64,000 nt of DNA from JADJPO01 sp963750395 (lineage in GTDB: Bacteria > Actinomycetota > Actinomycetes > Actinomycetales > Kineosporiaceae): NCBI GenBank assembly GCA_963750395.1, contig CAVVQM010000010.1:62001-126000 (forward strand), in the 5' to 3' direction. Under the pieces are notes generated by a model, which worked only from the letters and a program-made list of their open reading frames with translations, ran no database searches and had not been told where the DNA came from. A program made the position numbers and the translations under genes. Positions 16,630-24,194 of this stretch are shown here, piece after piece. The number at the start of each line of letters is the position of its first letter. Position 1 is the stretch's first letter.

Positions 16630-17631
16630 ATGGTCAACGTCTACGAGATGATCAAGAACCTGATCGAGGACATCATGAACAAGCCCGATGTCGCCGCCCA
16701 GTTCGCCGCGGACCCGTACGGGGTCGTGGCGGCGCAGGGCATCAGCGACCAGGACCTGAGCGGAGTGGACGTCTACCAGCTCGCCGGCGAGGTGTGCACG
16801 ACCGGTGGTGTGCCGGACGCGGCCCGCAGCGCCTGGCAGGGGCACTCCTCCGGCAGCTCGTCCGGCTCGTCCGGCGGCTACACGCCGGCGCCGAGCGGCC
16901 CGGCCCCCGCCGCCAGCTCGGTCGAGCACGTCGTCCAGCAGCTGCAGACGGTGACCTACGTGACGTACCAGGACGACCACAGCATCACCCAGACCATCAT
17001 CGACAACTCCGTCGACAACTCGGTGGACAACTCGGTCGACCTCGAGCTGGGCGAGGTGCACGGCGACTTCGACCTCGACGTCGACAACGCCACCGCGGTC
17101 GGGGACGGCTCTGTCGCCACCGCAGGGGAGAACAACGACGTCAACGCGGCCACGGGCGACCAGGCCCAGGTCATCGACGGCGACAACTTCGGCCAGGCCA
17201 ACACCGGCGACGGCGCCGTCCAGACGTTCGGCGACATCAACGCTCCGGTCAACACCGGCAGCAACACGGGCATCATCGCCGACGGGTCGGTCGACAACGC
17301 GGCGCTCGGCACCCAGGGCGACGTGACCCAGGTGCAGAACAGTGGGGAGGACGCGCAGTTCGGCCTCGGTGCGGGCGACGTCACCAGCCAGGAGAACAAC
17401 ATCAACAACTCCACGCTCGAGAACTCCAACGTGGGCAATGAGCAGGGCGACGGCGACCTGAATCAGGATGCGTCACAGAACCTCGACGTGACCCTCGACC
17501 TGGGGCGCGACACGATCAACGTCGACCCCCCGGGGAACAGCGGCATCATGCCCCCGAAGTTCGACCGCGAGGAGCGCAGCTTCGACGGCGAGGGCGAGGG
17601 CGAGAGCACCGAGGCCTTCGAGCCGCTCTGA
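16630..17631 (+). CDS. iniB: IniB N-terminal domain protein with Asp/Asn-rich repeats
   Basis: 333 residues without signal peptide or membrane segment. Residues 1-60 form the IniB N-terminal domain, with MIKNLIEDIMNKPDVAAQFA and then DPYGVVAAQGI. A Ser/Gly/Pro linker follows (70-95). Residues 115-300 are low-complexity Asp/Asn/Gly-rich: VDNSVDNSVDNSVD, then loosely periodic GDG and NTG turns resembling a beta-solenoid. The acidic tail ends in ESTEAFEPL. The ATG at 16630 has GAGGAGA upstream; the longer frame from 16402 is spurious. It is first in a cluster with two dynamin-like genes. In mycobacteria iniB is induced by cell-wall inhibitors; the molecular role is unknown. Confidence 0.85.
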   Translation: MVNVYEMIKNLIEDIMNKPDVAAQFAADPYGVVAAQGISDQDLSGVDVYQLAGEVCTTGGVPDAARSAWQGHSSGSSSGSSGGYTPAPSGPAPAASSVEHVVQQLQTVTYVTYQDDHSITQTIIDNSVDNSVDNSVDLELGEVHGDFDLDVDNATAVGDGSVATAGENNDVNAATGDQAQVIDGDNFGQANTGDGAVQTFGDINAPVNTGSNTGIIADGSVDNAALGTQGDVTQVQNSGEDAQFGLGAGDVTSQENNINNSTLENSNVGNEQGDGDLNQDASQNLDVTLDLGRDTINVDPPGNSGIMPPKFDREERSFDGEGEGESTEAFEPL

Positions 17632-17725
17632 TCATGTCGGGCGCGGCGTGCGGGCCGAGAGCGATCCTGCTTTCGGCCCGTCGTCGCGCCCGTCCGGGCG
17701 GACGTCGATGGCAGATCCGACATGA
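17632..17725 (+). promoter_or_regulatory. Nested inverted repeats between iniB and iniA
   Basis: Outer arms TCATGTCGG (17632-17640) and CCGACATGA (17717-17725) are perfect inverses. An inner stem CGGGCCGA (17651-17658) and TCGGCCCG (17673-17680) is also perfect. The outer arm begins right after the iniB stop and ends shortly before the iniA start. It could be a partial terminator or mRNA-stability element setting a higher level of IniB than of the GTPases. Confidence 0.55.
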
Positions 17726-17743
17726 CCCAGGGAGGAGCACGCG

Positions 17744-19569
17744 ATGAGCGACCAGGCACTTGCTGCGGCAACGGTCGGTGCTCGACCTGGGCATCGCGGC
17801 CTGTCGCGCCTACGACCGTTCCGACCTGCTCGCCCGGCTCGAGACGGCCGCGGGAGCCGCTGGCCGACCCGAACATCACCGTCGTGGTGGCCGGCGAGTT
17901 CAAGCAGGGCAAGAGCTCACTGGTCAACGCCCTGCTCGGAGTCGCCGTCTGCCCGGTCGACGACGACGTCGCCACCGCGGTGCCCACCCACATCCGGCAC
18001 GGCGAACCTGGCGCCGAACTGGTTCTGGACGACGACCCCCCCGCCCGCGTTCCGGTCCCGCTCGACCAGCTTCGCAAGCACGTGGTTGAGACCGGGGTCC
18101 CGGGACAGGGCAGCCTGCCGACCGGCGGGGACGGACGACGTGTCGTCGCGGTCGACGTCCATCTGCCGCGGGGCATGCTCTCGGGCGGTCTGACCATCAT
18201 CGACACCCCGGGCGTCGGCGGTCTGGGATCGCCGGCGGCCGCGAACAGCCTGGCGCAGGTGTCGATGGCCGACGCGGTCCTGTTCGTCACCGACGCCTCG
18301 CAGGAGCTGACCCGCTCCGAGCTCGACTTCCTGCGCCAGGCGAGGCAGTTGTGCGAGTCGGTCGTCGTGGTGCTCACCAAGAAGGATCTCTACCCGTCCT
18401 GGCGCAGGATCCGTGACCTCGACGAGTCGCACCTGGACGGGCTGGGACTGCACGACGCCGACCTCGGCGTGCTCGCCGTCTCCTCCACGCTGCGATCCCG
18501 GGCCGTCAAGACCAACGACGCCGAGCTCAACCGCGAGTCCGGGTTCCCGGAGCTGGTGCGCTTCGTCAACGAACGGGTCGGCGACGGTGCGGCCGCGCAA
18601 CTGGCCGGCCGCGCGGCCGGCGAGGTCGTGGACGTCTGCCGCCAGATCGAGTCGCAGTTCGAGGCCGAGCACGCCGCGCTGTCCGATCCGGCCACGGCCC
18701 AGAAGGTGGTCGACGAGCTCACCGCGGTCAAGGAGCGGGTCGAGGCCCTCAAGCACACCGCGGCCCGCTGGAGCCAGACCCTCAACGACGGGATCGCCGA
18801 CCTCGGCTCGGACGTCGACCACGACCTGCGGGCACGGATCCGGAGCCTGCTGCAGGAAGCGGACGAGGTGGTCGAGGCCACCGACCCGGCCGAGCAGTGG
18901 GCCGAGCTGGAGGCCTGGCTGCGCGCCCGGACCTCCCACGAGGTGGTGGCCAACTACACGCTGCTGCGCGACCGGGCAGCGGTGCTCAGCGAGCAGGTGG
19001 CCGACCACTTCCGACAGGCCTCCGGCTCGGTGCTCGACCGGTTCGCGGTCTACCACCCCGAGCGGCTGATCGATCAGCGCATCGGCGACGACGCGATCGA
19101 GTTCACGACGATGGGGATGGGCAAGCAGACCATGGTCGCCCTACGCAGCAGCTACGGCGGTGCGCTGATGTTCACCATGCTGAGCAGCATGGTGGGGATC
19201 GCCCTCGGCCCGATCGGCATCGGTATCGGACTGGTGATGGGCCACCGGGGTCTGCGGGAGGAGAAGAAGCGGCAGCTGGCCCAGCGCCGCAGCCAGGCCA
19301 AGAACTCCGTACGGCGCTACTGCGACGAGGTCGGCTTCGTCACGGGCAAGGACTCCCGGGACACGCTGCGGCGCATCCAGCGCCAACTGCGCGACCACTA
19401 CAGCGCCCGCGCCGAGGAGCTGAACCGCTCGACCGCCGAGGCGCTCAAGGCGGCCTCCGACATCGCCCGGCAGTCGCAGAGCGAGCGGGAACAACGGCTG
19501 CGCAACCTGGACGCCGAGCTCAAGCGGCTGGGCCAGCTGCGGACCCGCGCCGAGGCGGTGACCCGATGA
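17744..19569 (+). CDS. iniA: Dynamin-like GTPase, IniA-like, two apparent frameshifts near start
   Basis: Bacterial dynamin-like protein of about 607 residues. The G domain is complete: G1 GEFKQGKSSLVNALL, G3 DTPGVGG and G4 TKKD. Long helical stalk regions follow, and a hydrophobic paddle MFTMLSSMVGIALGPIGIG sits late in the protein, as in membrane-fusing dynamins. The first 40 codons are split among three frames: MSDQALAAATV from ATG 17744, then VLDLGIAACRAYDRSDLL, then REPLADPNITVVV. Deleting one G near 17774 and one near 17850 restores a continuous protein, so both look like one-base insertions. A GGGAGGAG ribosome binding site precedes the ATG. Probable role is membrane remodelling under stress. 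Confidence 0.88.
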
Positions 19570-21038
19570 GCCTGGTGCAGCGGACCCGGGCGGTGCTGAC
19601 CCAGGCCCTGGAGGTCTACCGCGGCACGCCGCATGAACCGGCCCTGACCGCGACCCGGGACCGGCTCGACGGCCCCCTGCGGGTGGCGATCGCCGGGCGG
19701 GTCAAGTCGGGCAAGTCGACCCTGCTCAACGCCCTCGTCGGCGAGCGGCTCGCCCCGACGGACGCGGGTGAGTGCACCCGGATCGTCACCTGGTACCAGG
19801 ACGGGCACACCTACTCGGTGATCGTCCGTCCCCGGACCGGCCGGCCACGCCCGGTGCGCTTCGCCCGTGAGGACGGAGCCCTGCAGATCGATCTCGGCGG
19901 CCTCGAACCGGAGCACGTGGACCAACTCGAGGTGACCTGGCCCTCCCAGGCGCTTCGCCGAGCCACCCTGATCGACACCCCCGGCCTGGGCTCGCTCTCG
20001 GACCGGATCGCCGAGCGGGCCCAGGACTGGCTGGCTCCGGCCGAGGACGACGAGTCGCCCGCCGACGCCGTCCTGTACCTCATGAAACACCTGCACTCCA
20101 CCGATCTCGGCTTCCTGACCGCCTTCCACGACTCCGACGCTGCACCCCCGAACCCGATCAACGCGATCGGCGTGCTCTCCCGGGCCGACGAGATCGGCGC
20201 CGGGCGCCTGGACGCGATGGCCTCGGCGCGACGGATCGCCACCCGGCTGTCCGGCGACCCCACGGTGCGCCGGCTGGTGCAGACCGTGGTGCCGGTCGCC
20301 GGTCTGCTCGCCGAGACCGCGACGACCCTCACCGAGGACGAAGTGGCCCAGGTGCGCAAGGTCGCCGACCGGTCACCGCGGGAGGTCGAGGCCCTGCTGC
20401 TGTCGGTCGACCGGTTCGCCGAGTCGATGCCCGAGCTCGGCCTGACCTCGTTCGAGCGCCAGGGCCTCCTGGACCGGTTCGGGCTGTTCGGGATCCGGCT
20501 CGCGAGCACCCTGCTGCGGCGCGGGGTCGCGGGCAACGCCACCGAGCTCTCCCGCGAGTTGGCCGAGCGCAGTGGCGTGGATCAGCTTCAGGACCTGCTG
20601 CACTCCCTGTTCTTCGAGCGCCGCGAGACCCTCAAGAGCCGGTCGGCGTTGCTGGGTCTGGACGCGCTGTTGCGCAGCGAACCGCTTCCTGGAAGCGCCC
20701 GGCTGTCCGTCGAGGTCGAGGGCGTGCTCAGCTCCGCCCACCCCTTCAACGAGCTACGGGTGCTGTCCTCGGTACGGGCCGGCTGGGTGTCCGGCAAGCC
20801 AGAGGTGCTTCGGCAGCTCGAATCGGTGGTCGGCGGCGGCGGTGCGCAGATCCACGTGCGCCTGGGTCTGACCGAGGACAGTGGCCCCGACGAGCGACGC
20901 GGCGCCGCGCTGCAGGCCCTCGCCTTCTGGCAGCGCCGTGCGGAGAACCCGCTGTCCGATCATCATTTGGCGGTCGCCTCCCGCGTGGCCGTCCGCTCGT
21001 GCGAAGGCATGCTCGCGGAGCTCGAGCGTGCCCGCTGA
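19566..21038 (+). CDS. iniC: Dynamin-like GTPase, IniC-like
   Basis: 490-residue dynamin-family GTPase whose ATG overlaps the iniA stop (ATGA). The G domain has G1 GRVKSGKSTLLNALV, G3 DTPGLGS and a G4-like LSRADE where the consensus is T/NKxD. No hydrophobic paddle is visible, unlike the IniA-like partner. Adjacent pairs of bacterial dynamins often act as hetero-oligomers with one membrane-active and one assisting subunit. In mycobacteria IniA has been shown to tubulate and fuse membranes; the IniC role is less clear. Confidence 0.87.
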   Translation: MSLVQRTRAVLTQALEVYRGTPHEPALTATRDRLDGPLRVAIAGRVKSGKSTLLNALVGERLAPTDAGECTRIVTWYQDGHTYSVIVRPRTGRPRPVRFAREDGALQIDLGGLEPEHVDQLEVTWPSQALRRATLIDTPGLGSLSDRIAERAQDWLAPAEDDESPADAVLYLMKHLHSTDLGFLTAFHDSDAAPPNPINAIGVLSRADEIGAGRLDAMASARRIATRLSGDPTVRRLVQTVVPVAGLLAETATTLTEDEVAQVRKVADRSPREVEALLLSVDRFAESMPELGLTSFERQGLLDRFGLFGIRLASTLLRRGVAGNATELSRELAERSGVDQLQDLLHSLFFERRETLKSRSALLGLDALLRSEPLPGSARLSVEVEGVLSSAHPFNELRVLSSVRAGWVSGKPEVLRQLESVVGGGGAQIHVRLGLTEDSGPDERRGAALQALAFWQRRAENPLSDHHLAVASRVAVRSCEGMLAELERAR

Positions 21039-21057
21039 GCCGCCGCGGCTGCGCCGG

Positions 21058-21765
21058 CTACCAGATCGGCGGGGGCGCCTCGGTGTCCCCGTCGTCCGGT
21101 TCTGGAGTGTCCCGGCGGTCGGCCTGAGGCAGGGCGTCGGGTCCGTCCGCGTCGAGGCTCTCCAGGGTGTCCAGCAGCTCGGGGTCGGTGTCGAGACCCT
21201 CGAGACCCTCAAGACTCCCGGGGCCGGTCAGCGGGTCCCCAGCCGCGAACTCGTCGGGGGCTTCGGGCTCGCGGGGGGCCGCGTCGTCCACCTCGTCGTG
21301 TTCATGCCCGGTCGCGGCGCGGTCCCCGGCCCCGAAGTCGAGGTCGAGCCCGCCGAGCAGGTCATCGGCGTCCGGATCCTCGCCGGGGGCATCCTCCTCC
21401 GGCCGGCCGAGGCCGTCGTCGTCGTCCAGACCGTCCGGGTCGACGGGCACGTCGAGGACGTCCGGCGCCGGGGCCGTCGCGAGCAGCTCCAGCCCCCATT
21501 CCGCCTCGGTGGCGCGCGAACCCGCGTCGTCCAGCGCGGCGGGGCTCTGCGCGGTCACGAACGGCGCCAGATGCTCGGCCAAGGCGGGCGGCGCCGCGGC
21601 GGCGAAGCTCACCACGGCCTCGGCGAGCAGGTCGGCCGGAAGGTCGCCGTGCCCGGCTTCGTCCAGCAGCCGGCGCGCGTCACCTCGGCCCGCACCGGTG
21701 AGTTCGTCGAGCACCGCGCGCAGGGGCCGCGCCGAGCCCGGGCCGGCAGCCCCGTCCTCGTCCAT
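21058..21765 (-). CDS. Hypothetical protein with acidic C-terminal region
   Basis: 235 residues, not recognised. Residues 10-85 are predicted helical (RPLRAVLDELTGAGRGDARR, then ADLLAEAVVSFAAAAPPALA) and might form a small domain. From residue 100 on the protein is extremely Asp/Glu/Gly/Pro-rich with no obvious fold and ends APPPIW. It is encoded opposite to the ini genes, its stop 20 bp from the iniC stop, and its start is divergent from the Hsp70 gene across 165 bp. Location suggests it belongs to the locus. The opposite-strand frames are repetitive shadows. Confidence 0.6.
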   Translation of the reverse strand: MDEDGAAGPGSARPLRAVLDELTGAGRGDARRLLDEAGHGDLPADLLAEAVVSFAAAAPPALAEHLAPFVTAQSPAALDDAGSRATEAEWGLELLATAPAPDVLDVPVDPDGLDDDDGLGRPEEDAPGEDPDADDLLGGLDLDFGAGDRAATGHEHDEVDDAAPREPEAPDEFAAGDPLTGPGSLEGLEGLDTDPELLDTLESLDADGPDALPQADRRDTPEPDDGDTEAPPPIW

Positions 21766-21801
21766 GGGGACAGTCTAGGAAGGCATCGCGCTACGGGGGT
21801 T

Positions 21802-21826
21802 GGGGGACATCCCCCTGACGTCCCCC
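21802..21826. promoter_or_regulatory. Candidate operator upstream of the Hsp70 gene
   Basis: GGGGGACATCCCCC (21802-21815), six bases, then CCCCC at 21822-21826. It resembles the element upstream of iniB. A TAGGCT hexamer at 21868-21873 could be the -10, which would place this site at an activator-like distance of roughly 45-70 bp upstream of the start. It lies in the divergent gap with the acidic protein gene and might serve both. Confidence 0.5.
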
Positions 21827-21930
21827 TGCTTGACGCCAAGGGCTGGGCCCACACCGCCAGGCCTGCCTAGGCTCAACGACGACGGCACCCGACCACCTCG
21901 CTACGGACGCACCGCGACTTGGAGCACACG

Positions 21931-23933
21931 ATGTACGCACTCGGCATCGACCTCGGCACCACCTTCAGTGCGGCCGCCGTCTGGCGCGACGGCCACGCCG
22001 AGGTCGCCTCGCTCGGCAGCCGCGGGGTGGCCATCCCCTCGGTCGTGCTGCTGCGCGAGGACGAGACGATCGTCACCGGCGAGGCGGCGAACCGACGCGG
22101 GCTGACCGAACCGCACCGCGTGGCCCGCGAGTTCAAGCGCCGGCTGGGCGACACCACGCCGATCCTGCTCGGCGGTACGCCCTACTCGGCCGAGGCGCTG
22201 TCCGGCCGTCTGCTGCGATCGATGGTGGACGAGGTCGCGGCCCGCGAGGGCGGGCAGCCGTCCGCGATCTGCGTCAGCCACCCGGCCAACTGGGGGCCGT
22301 ACAAGACCGACCTGTTGCGCCAGGCCGTCCGGATGGCCGACCTGGACGTACCGGTCACGCTGATCACCGAGCCCGAGGCCGCCGCCATCTTCTACGCGCA
22401 CCAGCAGCGCATGCCCGCCTCCGCGGTGGTCGCGGTGTACGACCTGGGCGGTGGCACGTTCGACGCCGCGGTGCTGCGCAAGACCGGGACCGGCTTCGAC
22501 CTGCTCGGGCGTCCGGAGGGCATCGAGCGGCTCGGCGGCATCGACTTCGACGCCGCGGTCTTCGCCCACGTCAGCGCGGCCTTGGGCGGCTCACTCGCCG
22601 AGCTCGACGAGGACGACCCGGCCGCGATCGCCGCCGTCGCCCGGCTGCGCGAGGAGTGCACGCAGGCCAAGGAGGCGCTGTCCGCCGACACCGACACCTC
22701 GATGCCGGTGCTCCTGCCCAACGTGAGCACCGAGGTGCGGCTCACCCGCGCCGAGCTCGAGGCGATGGTCCGCCCGGCGCTGCACGACACGATCGAGGCC
22801 CTGCGGCGGGCGCTCCGCTCGGCCGGGGTGACCCCCGACCAACTGCACTCGGTGCTGCTGGTCGGTGGGTCGTCTCGGATGCCGATCGTCGCCCAGATGG
22901 TCGGCTCGGAGCTGGGCCGTCCCGTCGCGGTCGACGCCCACCCCAAGCACGCCATCGCCCTCGGGGCCGCCTGGGTGGCCAGCGGCGAACCGACCGAGTC
23001 CGCCGACGACGCGGACGGCGACCCGGGCGACACCGTTCACGGCGGCTCACCGCTGCTCACCAGCCCGGTGGGCATACCGGCGGCCGGTGCGCCCGCGGCG
23101 GCGGCCGGTGCGGGAGCCCTCACCACCGCAGCCGCCGGTCCCCCGGCGACCCCGCTGCCCGCCGCGCATCAGGCCACCCCGTACCGGGCCACCCCGCATC
23201 AGGCCGCTGCGAGTCAGTCCGCCCCGCAGCCGCCTCCACCTCAGCAGTCCACGCCCCAGGACCGGGCATCCCAGACCGACTTCCTCCCCCGGTACACGCC
23301 CGATGACTTCCCCCTGTCCAGCGCGCGCTACCACGACGAGCCACCGGCGCGGCGACCCGGGTGGAGGGTGCCGGCGATGGCGGCGGGGGCCGCCGTGGTC
23401 CTGGCCGGTGGAGTCTACGGCTGGACCCAGTTCGGGCCAGGCGGCGGAACCGCGACCGCCGGGCCCACGCCGTCGGCGAGCGCGACGGCCGCGGCCAGCG
23501 CATCGGGGGCGACGCCGTCCGCGTCGGCCCTGCCCGCCGACGAACAGTGCACCGACGCGATCATGGCGAACACCCGGTGGGTCTGTCTGACCTCGGCCAC
23601 GTTCGACGGCACCACGCTGACCATCGACTACGACGCCGACTTCGCCGGAACCCCGCCGGACGGTCTCCGGCGGCTTCCACCTGCACATCTACGGCGGGGA
23701 CGGCGAGGAGCCCGCGGCCGAGGTCATGGGCACCCAGGCCGCGCAGCGCGGCGATCTGGTACGTCGAGGACGAGAACCCCTCGGTCCGTAAGGCGTCCAG
23801 CTCCGACTACCAGTCGGCGATCGGCGACGCGCCCAAGGTGTGCGCCCGCATCGCGGACTCCGCGCACGCCCTGGTCCCGGACGACGACGGCGGCTTCGCC
23901 ACCGGCAACTGCGTTCCGATCACCCGGACCTGA
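21931..23933 (+). CDS. Membrane-anchored Hsp70-family protein, two apparent frameshifts near 3' end
   Basis: The actin-fold ATPase domain of Hsp70 fills residues 1 to about 355: GIDLGTTFSAAAVW, VYDLGGGTFDAAVL and VLLVGGSSRMPIVA are the phosphate and adenosine motifs. No peptide-binding domain follows. Instead come an Ala/Pro/Gln linker of about 110 residues, one transmembrane segment (VPAMAAGAAVVLAGGVYG) and an outside domain of about 150 residues with two cysteines (QCTD, WVCLTS). The outside domain is broken near 23668 and 23750; removing one base at each point restores it to the stop at 23931. GGAG lies seven bases before the ATG. It probably couples cytoplasmic nucleotide state to an extracytoplasmic sensor. 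Confidence 0.85.
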
Positions 23934-24048
23934 CGGGCTCCCCCTCCCCTCTGCCGCTGCGCGCGAGAGGCCCCGGGACGGTCCACGACCTGGCTCCAGC
24001 CGGCGCGCGGCTTCGACGCGCGCGGCGTCGACACCGATCGTAGGATCG

Positions 24049-24081
24049 CGATTCCGCCAGGTTGGTCACACGATTCCGCCA
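24049..24081. repeat. 11-bp direct repeat with 22-bp period
   Basis: CGATTCCGCCA occurs at 24049-24059 and 24071-24081, exactly two helical turns apart; the second copy runs into the ATG of the small ORF. A TAGGAT hexamer at 24041-24046 lies just before. This is the geometry of an operator for a regulator binding two adjacent sites on one face of the DNA. Confidence 0.6.
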
Positions 24082-24194
24082 TGAGGGGTGATATCGCCGT
24101 GTTCAAGACCCCCGCTGCCGCCGCCCCGGTGCCCGCCCCCCGACACCGTCGTCCGGGCCTCGAGTCCGCGGGCCTGCCCGGCGACACGGCGTGA
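24081..24194 (+). CDS. Small ORF (37 codons) coupled to the FAD-PLP gene
   Basis: MRGDIAVFKTP start, then an Ala/Pro-rich middle and an end GLPGDTA. The stop TGA overlaps the GTG start of the next gene (GTGA), the geometry of translational coupling. No strong ribosome binding site precedes it. It might be a leader peptide, a small substrate peptide or simply a chance frame. The fact that its frame ends precisely at the downstream start is the main evidence. Confidence 0.35.
   Translation: MRGDIAVFKTPAAAAPVPAPRHRRPGLESAGLPGDTA

Noticed and set aside
17744..17860. Programmed frameshifting at the iniA start
   Set aside because: No slippery sequence; the same kind of one-base insertion occurs in many unrelated genes of the window.
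21931..23933. Canonical DnaK
   Set aside because: It lacks the substrate-binding domain and lid and has a membrane segment; hrcA-dnaJ lie elsewhere.
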